A DNA stretch of 5,920 nt from Desulfobacterales bacterium. GTDB taxonomy: Bacteria > Desulfobacterota > DSM-4660 > Desulfatiglandales > JALVZP01. Position 1 is the stretch's first letter; every line of letters starts with the position of its first letter. The notes beneath the pieces were generated by a model that saw only the letters and a list, made by a program, of their open reading frames with translations, was not told the origin of the DNA and ran no database searches. Positions 1 to 5,920 of this stretch are shown in pieces. A program made the translations under genes and the position numbers. The stretch spans positions 1 to 5,920 of the forward strand of contig JAMOPX010000216.1 in NCBI GenBank assembly GCA_027064285.1, written 5' to 3'.

Positions 1-869
1 AATTAAAGGCTAAGATAGCTGCTAAAGAGAATAAGAGAGAAAAGCTAAGGATAAAGCTAAAAAAGACAATTCAGCTTTTAGATACACAGGAAAGAATAGC
101 AAAAGATAAGGTAAAAGAGATTCAGAAGGAGATTGAATCTCTTAGGAATAAGATCGCATCCATTGATGCCCAAATTGCTCAGCTCAAAAGGGATACAAGA
201 AGGTATAAGAACCTATATAAGCAGGGTGCTGTAGCAAAAAGACGCTATGAGGTAATCTATACAGAGCTTATATCCAAAAATAGGCAAAAAGATGCTCTGG
301 TTAAAAAGCTTTTTGCTTTAAAAGAAGGGCTTTCTATAGCAAAAAAAGAGGTCCTGATTGTAAAGATAAGAAGAAAAGATATTGATGAGCTAAGAAAAGA
401 AATAAAAGCTATAACAAAAGAGATATTATCCCTTAATGAACAGCTAAAAAATGCTAAGCTAAACCTAAGATACTGCACTCTTTTAAGCCCAATAAGCGGA
501 AGGGTTGCAAAAAAATACAGAAGCATAGGAGATGTAGTAGGCCCTGGCACTCCAATATATGCCCTAATAGATCCAAAAGATATATACATACTTGTGCTTC
601 TTGAAGAAACAAAGCTTAAAAGGGTAGAGCCAGGATGTCCTGCAAATATAAAAATAGATTCCTATCCTGATCTTCATTACAAAGGAGTAGTAAAAGAGAT
701 ACTTCCTGCAAGTGCTGCAAAGTTTGCTCTTGTTCCAAGAGATATATCTGCTGGTGAATTTACAAAGGTAGTTCAAAGAATCCCTGTAAAGGTCAGAATC
801 ACAGAAGGTGATATATCTAAGCTTGTTGTGGGAATGGGTGGAGAAATAGAAATAAAAAGAAGAAAATAA
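1..869 (+). CDS. emrA: EmrA/HlyD-family membrane fusion protein, C-terminal part (5' end outside window)
   Basis: The frame is open from base 3 to the TAA at 867-869, giving 288 visible residues; the start, membrane anchor and first lipoyl half lie upstream. Visible residues 1-155 or so are a Lys/Glu-rich helical hairpin (coiled coil), with a YKNLYKQGAVAKRRYE segment near residues 63-78 as HlyD proteins have around the hairpin turn. The second lipoyl half follows (SPISGRVAKKYRSIGDVV, from about residue 162), then a beta-barrel region. Near the end, FALVPRDISAGEFTKVVQRIPV (split here only by description) matches the EmrA-type signature where E. coli EmrA has FSLLPAQNATGNWIKVVQRLPV. EmrA proteins bridge an inner-membrane DHA2 pump to an outer-membrane channel. 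The stop overlaps the emrB ATG by one base (TAATG), so the two are translationally coupled. The family call is firm; the substrate is unknown. No outer-membrane TolC-like gene is visible here. Confidence 0.92.
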   Translation, partial: LKAKIAAKENKREKLRIKLKKTIQLLDTQERIAKDKVKEIQKEIESLRNKIASIDAQIAQLKRDTRRYKNLYKQGAVAKRRYEVIYTELISKNRQKDALVKKLFALKEGLSIAKKEVLIVKIRRKDIDELRKEIKAITKEILSLNEQLKNAKLNLRYCTLLSPISGRVAKKYRSIGDVVGPGTPIYALIDPKDIYILVLLEETKLKRVEPGCPANIKIDSYPDLHYKGVVKEILPASAAKFALVPRDISAGEFTKVVQRIPVKVRITEGDISKLVVGMGGEIEIKRRK

Positions 870-2437
870 TGCAAGAGCCTATCTCTACAGAGATATACAA
901 AAAGATTTCCCCTTTAGAAAGGGCATTTCTTACAGCAATACTCATTGCTGGTGTCTTTATGGCAATTCTTGATACCACTGTTGTTGAAGTGATTCTTCCA
1001 AAGATAATGGCGCCTCTTTCAACAGACATATATGGGGTTCAATGGGTTGTAACATCATATATGATTGCTGCTGCTACAGGGCTTCTTTTGGTCTCTAACA
1101 TAAGCACTGCCGTAGGATTAAAAAATGTGTTTTTATCTGGACTTATCTTTTTTACTACTGGAAGCTTTCTGTGTGGTCATGCAAATACATTAGCTGAAAT
1201 GATCATCTTTAGGTCAATCCAAGGGCTTGGTGAGGCATTTCTTGTAGCAACAGCAGAAACTCTTATTTTTACAATATATCCGCCTGAAAAAAGAGGACTT
1301 GCTATGGGAATATATTCCCTTGCAGTAAGTTTTTCACCTGCTCTTGGCCCAACCCTTGGCGGATACATCACAGAACATCTTACATGGAGATATGTGTTTT
1401 ACATAAATGTGCCCATAGGTGTGATGGATATAATAGCAAGTGCAGTATTTATCCCAGCAGTTATAGAAAAAAAAGAGAAATTAAGGTTAAACTATATAAG
1501 TTTTATATTTGTCTCTGCTGCTACTATCTCACTTCTTACTCTGCTTTCAAAAGGGCAGGAAAAAGGATGGTTTCAGTCTATGCTGATAGTAAAGCTTGCC
1601 TTTGCTTCTGCGGTCTTTTATCCAGCATATTTTATATGCGAGCTGATCTCAAAAAGACCTCTTATAGACTTTTCTATATTCAAAATAAAAGAGTTTCGCA
1701 CAGCTATATCTGTTTATTTTTTGATACTTGGCCTTTCTATGTATCAGGTCTTCTTTCTCTTTCCTCAATACTATGAAAGACTTAGATTTTTAAGCACATT
1801 TCAGACTGGCTTGTATCTGATGCCCATGGCTCTTTGTGTGGCAGTTTTTTCCATTATCTCAGGTATATTAAGCGATAAAATAGGACCAGAAAAAGTGCTT
1901 GTAATATGCATTATACTCTATTTACCTTCTGTGTTCGTTATCCTTCCTAAGCTTAACTATTACACACCAAAGACCAAATCTATTTTTATGATCATGAGCT
2001 GGGGAGTGGCAATAGGAATGTTCTTTGCGCCTATTACAACACTTGCCCTAAAAGAGCTTGGGGAAAAGACAAATCTTGGTGTAAGCCTTATGCACTATGC
2101 CAGATTTATAGGGGGATCTTTTGGAACTGCCCTTGCTACAAATAAGCTTCAAAAAAGCATTGCATTTCACTACGATGAGATATGTGCTCTTCAGGCACAG
2201 GACCTCTATTATGGCAAGCAATTCTTAATGAAGTGGCATTTAATAGTTTCTCAGTATTTTTCACCAGATATTGCCCTTAAAAAGAGCAAGGCTTTGTTTT
2301 TACATGCCACAAATATCCAAGCAATGAGCCATGCATTTGGAGATACATTTATGGAATCTGGCATATATGCAGTAATTGGTTGTCTTTTTCTTATATTCTT
2401 CCTATGGGAGAAGTATTATGGAAAAACAGCTAAGTAG
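869..2437 (+). CDS. emrB: EmrB-like DHA2 family MFS drug efflux transporter
   Basis: This 522-residue protein has the length and hydrophobic pattern of the 14-helix DHA2 (EmrB/QacA) drug:H+ antiporters of the inner membrane. The helix-1 motif is LDTTVVEVILP (residues 34-44), equivalent to the family LDxTIVNVALP, with Glu40 in place of the usual Asn. R115 and G119 fit motif B (FRSIQGLGEA). The antiporter motif C is clear at about 150-165 (SLAVSFSPALGPTLGG), followed by TWRYVFYINVPIGV. The loop 2-3 motif A is degenerate (ISTAVGLKN, lacking the usual Asp and Arg), as is also seen in E. coli EmrB; a better motif A copy is present in the second half (GILSDKIGPEKV from about residue 332). The ATG overlaps the emrA stop by one base, and the TAG lies inside the next gene. 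It probably works with the upstream adaptor to expel hydrophobic toxic compounds; the exact substrate cannot be read from sequence. Confidence 0.94.
   Translation: MQEPISTEIYKKISPLERAFLTAILIAGVFMAILDTTVVEVILPKIMAPLSTDIYGVQWVVTSYMIAAATGLLLVSNISTAVGLKNVFLSGLIFFTTGSFLCGHANTLAEMIIFRSIQGLGEAFLVATAETLIFTIYPPEKRGLAMGIYSLAVSFSPALGPTLGGYITEHLTWRYVFYINVPIGVMDIIASAVFIPAVIEKKEKLRLNYISFIFVSAATISLLTLLSKGQEKGWFQSMLIVKLAFASAVFYPAYFICELISKRPLIDFSIFKIKEFRTAISVYFLILGLSMYQVFFLFPQYYERLRFLSTFQTGLYLMPMALCVAVFSIISGILSDKIGPEKVLVICIILYLPSVFVILPKLNYYTPKTKSIFMIMSWGVAIGMFFAPITTLALKELGEKTNLGVSLMHYARFIGGSFGTALATNKLQKSIAFHYDEICALQAQDLYYGKQFLMKWHLIVSQYFSPDIALKKSKALFLHATNIQAMSHAFGDTFMESGIYAVIGCLFLIFFLWEKYYGKTAK
2406..2413 (+). 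promoter_or_regulatory. Ribosome binding site of the TetR gene
   Basis: GGGAGAAG lies inside the emrB coding sequence, with the GGGAG core 7 bases before the ATG at 2418. It decides the start of the regulator and argues against the longer TTG-initiated reading frame. Confidence 0.7.
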
Positions 2438-3035
2438 AAAAGAAAGAGAAAGGCTTCAGCATAAAAGAGAGATTATGGATGCAGCACTAAGGCTTTTCTC
2501 AGAAAAAGGATACCATAATGTCTCAATGGAAGAGATTGCAAAAGAGGCAGAGTTTTCTGTTGGCACGCTTTATAACTTCTTTAAAAGCAAAGAAGAGCTT
2601 TATAAGAGCCTTATTTATGAAGTATCAGACAAATTTCATTCACTTCTTATAAAGACTATAGAAAGAGAAGGAGATGAGATAGAAAGATTAAAGGCATATT
2701 TAAAAAAGAAAGGTGAAATATTTAAGGAAAATTTGGCTATTATAAAACTCTATTTTGCAGAGACAAAAGGAGCAAGCTTTTCTGTTATTGCAGGATTAGA
2801 AAAAGAGCTTAGAGTAAGATATCATGATTTTTTACAAAGACTTTCAAAACTATTTGAAGAAGGCATAAGAAAAGGGGTGTTTGAAGAAGTAGCAGATCCT
2901 TTTTATCTTGCTGTTGCAATAGATAATGTAAGTAATTCTTTTTTGTTTTTGTGGCTGGAAGATCCAGAAAAGTATGTTTATCCAGAGCCAGAACTTGTTT
3001 TAAAGATCTTTTTTAAGGCATTGTTAAAGGAGTAG
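2418..3035 (+). CDS. TetR/AcrR family transcriptional regulator
   Basis: This 205-residue protein is a typical TetR repressor. The N-terminal DNA-binding domain covers about residues 13-62: a first helix KREIMDAALRLFSEKGYHNVS, then the helix-turn-helix MEEIAKEAEFSVGTLYNFFKSKEEL, with the family's G-T-L-Y-x-F-F-x-S-K-E-E-L core at about 49-61. The rest (about 63-205) is a helical ligand-binding domain that is not recognisable as a specific subfamily. I chose the ATG at 2418 because GGGAG at 2406-2410 sits 7 bases upstream, and because an in-frame TTG extension from 2376 adds only a hydrophobic segment coded by the end of emrB. The gene starts 20 bases inside emrB, so it is expressed with the pump and probably represses the operon promoter and responds to a pump substrate. 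That operator would lie upstream of the window. Confidence 0.93.
   Translation: MEKQLSRKERERLQHKREIMDAALRLFSEKGYHNVSMEEIAKEAEFSVGTLYNFFKSKEELYKSLIYEVSDKFHSLLIKTIEREGDEIERLKAYLKKKGEIFKENLAIIKLYFAETKGASFSVIAGLEKELRVRYHDFLQRLSKLFEEGIRKGVFEEVADPFYLAVAIDNVSNSFLFLWLEDPEKYVYPEPELVLKIFFKALLKE
3026..3032 (+). promoter_or_regulatory. Ribosome binding site of the MBL-fold gene
   Basis: AAAGGAG, close to the ideal Shine-Dalgarno sequence, ends 6 bases before the ATG at 3039 and overlaps the last codons of the TetR gene. It is the strongest such site in the window. Confidence 0.75.
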
Positions 3036-3038
3036 GTC

Positions 3039-4004
3039 ATGACTACATGGAAAAGCATAAAGCTTCCCTTAGGGGATAAGTCTTATCTTCAAGATGTATA
3101 TGTGTTTGTCTTCAAAAAAGATGATGGTTTTATAATGCTGGATGCAGGGCTTAATACAAATGAATCCTTTAATGCACTTCTTGCAGGTCTTAAAGACTTA
3201 GGATATGAACTGAGGAAGCTAAAAAAGCTTATCATCTCCCACTATCACTTGGATCACTGTGGTCTGGCAGTAAGACTTCAAAAGCTTACATCTGCTCCTG
3301 TTTATCTGCATGAAAATGACAGAAAGATACTTCTCTTCTTTAAAGAACATATAGAAGGATATCCAGAAAAGGTAAAAGATTTTTACTGCTCTTATGGAGT
3401 GCCAGAGAATATCATGAAAAATATAGCAAGTGAACTTTATGGATATAAGGCTCTTCTTTTAGGTCCAACAGAGACAGTGCATATAAATGATGGAGATATT
3501 TTTGAAATAGAAGATGGGTATCTAAGGGTAGTGCATACTCCAGGACATACCCCAGGCCATATTTCCCTTTTTTATCCTGAAAAAAAGATATTCTTTGGAG
3601 CAGATTTCCTGCTTCCAGATGAATGGCCTCATGGAGGTATATATCCTCATACTGCAGGTTATAATCCCATAGGGGATTATCTCAAAAGCCTTGAGAAGGT
3701 AAAGGCACTTGAGCCTGAAATTATCATACCATCTCATAAAGAACCTATTTATGATCCTGTAAAGAGGATTGAAGAAAGCATCTTATTTATGAAAAAAAAG
3801 ATAGAAGAGATATATGATATCTTAAAAAAGAAAGGACATTTGAGCCTTGCACAGATATGTGATATGGCATTTAAGGTATATGATTCAAGCCTCAGCTATT
3901 TTTTTCTGCTATCTGTAGGACTTGGATATATGAGATATATGATAGAAGAAGGTCTTGCAGAAGAAGTAAGAGACAACAAATTTATTCTTTTTAGGGCAAA
4001 ATGA
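3039..4004 (+). CDS. Metallo-beta-lactamase-fold metallohydrolase
   Basis: This 321-residue protein has all the metal ligands of the glyoxalase II/MBL superfamily: H68-x-H70-x-D72-H73 (ISHYHLDHCG), H170 within HTPGHTPGH (166-174), D189 (FFGADFLLPDE) and H233 (IIPSHKEP). D35-A-G-L is the usual early DxG-type turn. It therefore should be an active dinuclear-metal hydrolase, probably cytoplasmic since no signal peptide is seen. The C-terminal part after about 245 is helical and resembles the winged-helix tail of LACTB2-like MBL proteins (inference). The ATG at 3039 has an AAAGGAG site ending 6 bases upstream and follows the TetR stop by 3 bases; its own TGA overlaps the next ATG as ATGA. Its place next to the regulator and pump hints at action on a toxic ester, thioester or lactam-like compound, but the substrate is not known. 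Confidence 0.92.
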   Translation: MTTWKSIKLPLGDKSYLQDVYVFVFKKDDGFIMLDAGLNTNESFNALLAGLKDLGYELRKLKKLIISHYHLDHCGLAVRLQKLTSAPVYLHENDRKILLFFKEHIEGYPEKVKDFYCSYGVPENIMKNIASELYGYKALLLGPTETVHINDGDIFEIEDGYLRVVHTPGHTPGHISLFYPEKKIFFGADFLLPDEWPHGGIYPHTAGYNPIGDYLKSLEKVKALEPEIIIPSHKEPIYDPVKRIEESILFMKKKIEEIYDILKKKGHLSLAQICDMAFKVYDSSLSYFFLLSVGLGYMRYMIEEGLAEEVRDNKFILFRAK

Positions 4005-4927
4005 ATAAAAGATACAGAGACCTGAATACATATTTAAGAGAGATATTTGGAGAAAGGGTTCAAAAGATCCCCATAGATGCAGGATTTAGCTGTCCCAACA
4101 GAGACGGAACTATTTCTGATAAAGGCTGAATATTCTGCGATAGAAGAGGCTCTGGAACAGGAGCACTTATAGAAAGAAAGATTCCTATAAGAGAGCAGGT
4201 AAGACAGGCAAGGGAGTATCTGAGAAAAAGATACAAGGCAAAGAAATTTATAGTATATTTTCAGTCATTTACAAATACATATGCGCCACCACAGAGGCTA
4301 AAAGAGATCTATGATCAGGCGCTCTGTTTTGATGATATTGTTGGAATCTCTATTGGAACAAGGCCAGATTGTATAGATCATGAAAAACTCAAGCTTATTT
4401 CTTCATATAAAAAAAACCATATGGTCTGGATAGAATACGGGCTTCAATCTGCTCATAATTCTACACTTAAATTAATAAACAGAGGGCATGCCAGGGATTG
4501 CTTTGAAAAAGCTGTTTATATGACAAGGGATTATGGAATAGACACGATTGCTCATGTAATAATAGGGCTTCCTAAGGAAGACAGGGAAATGATCATTGAA
4601 ACAGCAGATTATCTTTCAGGACTACCTATTCAAGGGGTAAAGATTCATCTATTATATGTGGTTGAGGGAACAGCACTTGCTGAGATGTATAAAAAAGGAG
4701 AGGTAAGGTGTCTTGAGATGGATGAATATGTCAGGCTTGTTGTAGATTTTTTAGAGCATCTCAGAGCAGATATTGTCATCCACAGACTTACTGGAGATCC
4801 ACCAAGAGCTGAACTCATAGCGCCAAAGTGGGCACTCAGAAAAGCAGAAGTATTAAATATGATCCAGCAGGAGTTGATAAAAAGGGATACATGGCAGGGA
4901 AAACATATAAGCCTGAAGATTATATGA
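4001..4927 (+). CDS. yhcC: YhcC-family radical SAM protein with in-frame TGA at the cluster-binding position (probable selenoprotein)
   Basis: Reading through the TGA at codon 43 gives 308 residues, the usual length for the YhcC/TIGR01212 radical SAM family. The cluster motif is C31-PNRDGTISDKG-[TGA43]-IF-C46; E. coli YhcC, as I recall it, has C-PNRDGTIGRGG-C-TF-C with identical spacing, so the TGA replaces the second cluster cysteine. Conserved family blocks lie on both sides: KIPIDAGFSCPNRDGT before it; GSGTGA, YFQSFTNTYAPP, GTRPDC (119-124), WIEYGLQSAHNSTLKLINRGH (from 143), HVIIGLPKE and a C-terminal RDTWQGK after it. No other stop interrupts the frame. The TGA is best read as selenocysteine; a candidate SECIS follows it. 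A nonsense mutation (TGC or TGT to TGA) or sequencing error is the alternative. The ATG overlaps the MBL stop (ATGA), and the end overlaps the nucleotidyltransferase gene. The family's reaction is not established to my knowledge. Family call about 0.95; selenocysteine about 0.8. Confidence 0.9.
4127..4129 (+). other. In-frame TGA codon, probable selenocysteine (Sec43)
   Basis: This TGA is codon 43 of the radical SAM gene and is flanked by Gly42 (GGC) and Ile-Phe-Cys. It occupies the position of a cluster-ligand cysteine in CX11CX2C. General reassignment of TGA is unlikely, because TGA also ends the MBL gene (4002-4004) and the radical SAM gene itself (4925-4927) at family-typical lengths, and Trp or Gly would not fit this position. 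Selenocysteine in place of cysteine fits without any other change. Confidence 0.78.
4147..4167 (+). promoter_or_regulatory. Candidate bacterial SECIS stem-loop
   Basis: GCTCT (4149-4153) pairs with GGAGC (4160-4164) through four Watson-Crick pairs and one U-G pair, leaving the 6-base apical loop GGAACA (4154-4159). Beyond a bulged A at 4165 the stem can extend by G4148-C4166 and A4147-U4167. The loop begins 24 bases after the TGA and starts with GG. Both fit the usual description of bacterial SECIS elements (a G in the first two loop positions, loop roughly 16-37 bases after UGA). Two of the five core pairs are forced by the encoded Gly-Ser-Gly-Thr-Gly-Ala motif, so part of the structure could be coding by-product; the other three depend on third codon positions. 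No folding energy was calculated. Confidence 0.62.
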
Positions 4928-5253
4928 GACTTATTGGAGATGCAATAAAGAGAAGTTTAAAAAAAGATTGCTTAATTATATTTTTTGGCTCAGTAGCAGA
5001 TGGAAACCTAAGAAGGACATCAGATATAGATGTTGCCATTTATTGCAGGGAAGAGCTGAGCAGTATAGAATATCTTCAGATACTTGATCAGATAGAAGGA
5101 CTTCCAATTTTGCGAGATATAGACCTTGTAAATCTTTGTGAAATAAAAGACAAAGAATTTTTAAAAAATATCTTAGAAAGAGGGAAGATTTGGACAGGTT
5201 CAAAAGAGCTTTTGGAAGATTTGAAAAGGCGTATAAAAAATTTAGAGAAATAG
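4891..5253 (+). CDS. MNT-type nucleotidyltransferase (antitoxin-like, MntA/HI0073 type)
   Basis: This 120-residue protein is a minimal nucleotidyltransferase of the polymerase-beta superfamily. It has FFGSVADGNLRRTSDIDVAI, an exact GSX10DXD active-site motif, and a third likely catalytic Asp in LRDIDLVNL. Using the ATG at 4891 these are about G33-S34, D45, D47 and D78. Small MNT proteins of this kind pair with HEPN proteins; the MntA antitoxin AMPylates its HEPN partner. Two starts are possible. The ATG at 4891 has AAAGGGA just upstream and keeps a full first helix (KPEDYMRLIGDAIKR). The ATG at 4924 gives 109 residues and an ATGA overlap with the radical SAM stop, like the junction at 4001, but has only a weak GAAG site. 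I prefer 4891 slightly. The 3' end overlaps the HEPN gene by 64 bases. Confidence 0.9.
   Translation: MAGKTYKPEDYMRLIGDAIKRSLKKDCLIIFFGSVADGNLRRTSDIDVAIYCREELSSIEYLQILDQIEGLPILRDIDLVNLCEIKDKEFLKNILERGKIWTGSKELLEDLKRRIKNLEK
5180..5184 (+). promoter_or_regulatory. Ribosome binding site deciding a TTG start of the HEPN gene
   Basis: GAGGG lies within the nucleotidyltransferase gene, 5 bases before the TTG at 5190. No in-frame ATG lies near it, and the protein is family-like from the TTG on, so the site supports this unusual start. Confidence 0.65.
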
Positions 5254-5603
5254 TTCAAAATCAAGCAATTTCAGAGCTATTTAAAGAAGAGTTTTTGATA
5301 GAGATAGCTACAAAAAGATTTGAATATACATTTGAATCTATGTGGAAGGCTGTAAAAGAGTTTTTGAGAATAAGAGGAATTGAATGCAATTCACCTCGTT
5401 CATGTTTTAAAGAGCTTTTAAAAGAAGGCTTAGTCCCTTTCTCTTATGAAGAAGAGTTAGCAAGAATGATTATGCTAAGGAATCAGCTTGTTCACATATA
5501 TGATGAGCTTCAGGCTAAGCAGATATATGATGAAATAAGAGAAGAAAGATTTCTAAAGACATTTGAACAGGTTCTAAAAGCCTTAAAAAAAGTAGTAGTG
5601 TAA
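5190..5603 (+). CDS. HEPN-domain protein, HI0074/NTase substrate-binding type (toxin-like partner)
   Basis: This 137-residue all-helical protein matches the nucleotidyltransferase substrate-binding (HI0074-like) branch of HEPN proteins: RFKRAFGRFEKAYKKF at the N terminus, RFEYTFESMWKAVKEFLRIRGIE (43-65), PRSCFKELLKEGLV (69-82), and the HEPN motif R97-NQLV-H102-I-Y104, followed by DELQAKQIYDEI. The motif is RX4HXY, the form that in HepT toxins gives RNase activity and a Tyr that MntA modifies. The start is a TTG at 5190. It is supported by GAGGG ending 5 bases upstream and by family-like sequence beginning directly after it. The gene overlaps the nucleotidyltransferase gene by 64 bases, so the two are coupled. 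Whether this pair is an active toxin-antitoxin system, rather than an NTase with a binding subunit, cannot be told from sequence. Confidence 0.9.
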   Translation: MDRFKRAFGRFEKAYKKFREIVQNQAISELFKEEFLIEIATKRFEYTFESMWKAVKEFLRIRGIECNSPRSCFKELLKEGLVPFSYEEELARMIMLRNQLVHIYDELQAKQIYDEIREERFLKTFEQVLKALKKVVV

Positions 5604-5606
5604 AAA

Positions 5607-5920
5607 ATGGAACAGAAAAAGATATACTGCGCAAAGATAAGAATAAAAGAGCTGGATATATTTTTTGTCTCCTGTAAAGAAGGCGCTTTGAGGATAGGAA
5701 TTTCTTGGGCAAAAGACGAATTTACGCCTGTTCAGTATTTTAAAAGATATTTTCCAAAAGAAATGCTTGTAGAAGATAAAGAAAAAAATCTTTCTTTGAT
5801 AGAAGCAGTGATAAACGCATATAAAAATAGATTATCTGTCAAGTTAAGCTTTGCTGTAAAGCTTTCTTCATTTCAGTTAAGTGTCTTAAATGCCATAAAA
5901 AACATAAAACCGGGAACTGT
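5607..5920 (+). CDS. ogt: Ogt/MGMT-like methylated-DNA--protein-cysteine methyltransferase, N-terminal part (3' end outside window)
   Basis: The frame is open from the ATG at 5607 to the window edge, giving 104 visible residues. The first part (MEQKKIYCAKIRIKELDIFFVSCKEG...) has the beta-strand-rich, poorly conserved look of the alkyltransferase N-terminal domain, including GALRIGIS. The last visible part, VKLSSFQLSVLNAIKNIKPGT, matches the start of the conserved C-terminal domain, where the family has G-T-x-F-Q-x-x-V-W-x-A-L-x-x-I-P-x-G-E-T. The Val-Trp pair is here Val-Leu. The active-site PCHRV motif would lie beyond the window, so activity cannot be judged. These proteins remove alkyl groups from O6-alkylguanine by transfer to their own cysteine. 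The ATG follows the HEPN stop by 3 bases with no clear Shine-Dalgarno site, so it probably depends on coupled translation. Confidence 0.75.
   Translation, partial: MEQKKIYCAKIRIKELDIFFVSCKEGALRIGISWAKDEFTPVQYFKRYFPKEMLVEDKEKNLSLIEAVINAYKNRLSVKLSFAVKLSSFQLSVLNAIKNIKPGT

Noticed and set aside
257..1029. Minus-strand open frames opposite emrA and the start of emrB
   Set aside because: They are complementary shadows of the coding strand, with low-complexity Ser/Phe/Leu-rich translations and no supporting start signals.
1384..1776. 130-residue open frame inside emrB
   Set aside because: It is Cys- and Tyr-rich with no family resemblance and lies fully within the clear transporter gene in another frame.
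2376..2417. N-terminal extension of the TetR protein from a TTG at 2376
   Set aside because: It adds a hydrophobic stretch that is a shadow of the last emrB helix, while a good ribosome binding site precedes the ATG at 2418.
4127..4129. TGA read as Trp or Gly through an altered genetic code
   Set aside because: The aligned family residue is Cys, and TGA serves as the true stop at 4002-4004 and 4925-4927.
4421..4927. Separate gene starting at the ATG at 4421, downstream of the in-frame TGA
   Set aside because: The same frame upstream encodes conserved family blocks without another stop, there is no Shine-Dalgarno site before this ATG (an A-rich run), and the product would lack the whole cluster-binding part.
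4001..4927. Radical SAM gene as an ordinary pseudogene
   Set aside because: Only one stop is present, it falls at a catalytic cysteine position, all other family motifs are intact and a SECIS-like hairpin follows. It is kept as the main alternative but not preferred.
1..5920. Promoters, terminators, tRNA or rRNA genes, CRISPR arrays, insertion sequences or attachment sites
   Set aside because: By eye I saw no repeats of array type, no inverted-repeat-bounded element, no RNA gene and no non-coding stretch longer than 3 bases between genes.

Overview
The window is AT-rich. It uses AGA/AGG for Arg, ATA for Ile and many Lys and Glu codons. It reads as one unbroken co-directional (+ strand) run of eight protein genes whose junctions overlap or lie within 3 bases of each other. 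No intergenic gap is long enough to hold a promoter or terminator, so the whole window looks like the interior of one long operon. The membrane-fusion-protein/EmrB pair points to a Gram-negative bacterium with two membranes. The codon and Lys/Glu bias and dense packing resemble thermophilic or anaerobic lineages such as Thermodesulfobacteria, Aquificota or Desulfobacterota, but this placement is inference and no marker gene fixes the taxon.

Layout. Bases 1-869 hold the C-terminal 288 residues of an EmrA/HlyD-type adaptor. Bases 869-2437 hold an EmrB-like DHA2 drug/proton antiporter. Bases 2418-3035 hold a TetR/AcrR regulator whose start lies inside the emrB end. Bases 3039-4004 hold a metallo-beta-lactamase-fold hydrolase with a complete metal-binding set. 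Bases 4001-4927 hold a YhcC-family (TIGR01212-like) radical SAM protein interrupted by an in-frame TGA. Bases 4891-5253 and 5190-5603 hold a nucleotidyltransferase/HEPN pair of toxin-antitoxin type. Bases 5607-5920 hold the start of an Ogt/MGMT-like DNA alkyltransferase that runs off the window.

The main point of interest is the radical SAM gene. Its frame is intact on both sides of a TGA at 4127-4129. The TGA falls exactly where the family has the second cysteine of its [4Fe-4S] motif (C-x11-C-x2-C), so the protein reads C31-x11-U43-x2-C46. A stem-loop with a GG-starting apical loop lies about 24 bases downstream, within the usual range for a bacterial SECIS element. The simplest reading is a selenoprotein in which selenocysteine replaces a ligand of the radical-SAM iron-sulfur cluster. 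A point nonsense mutation or a sequence error cannot be excluded from one sequence.

Together the genes suggest efflux of a toxic compound (EmrAB under TetR control), a hydrolase that may act on a related compound, and an alkyl-damage repair protein, with a MNT/HEPN module inserted in the same transcript. This functional link is inferred from gene order only.
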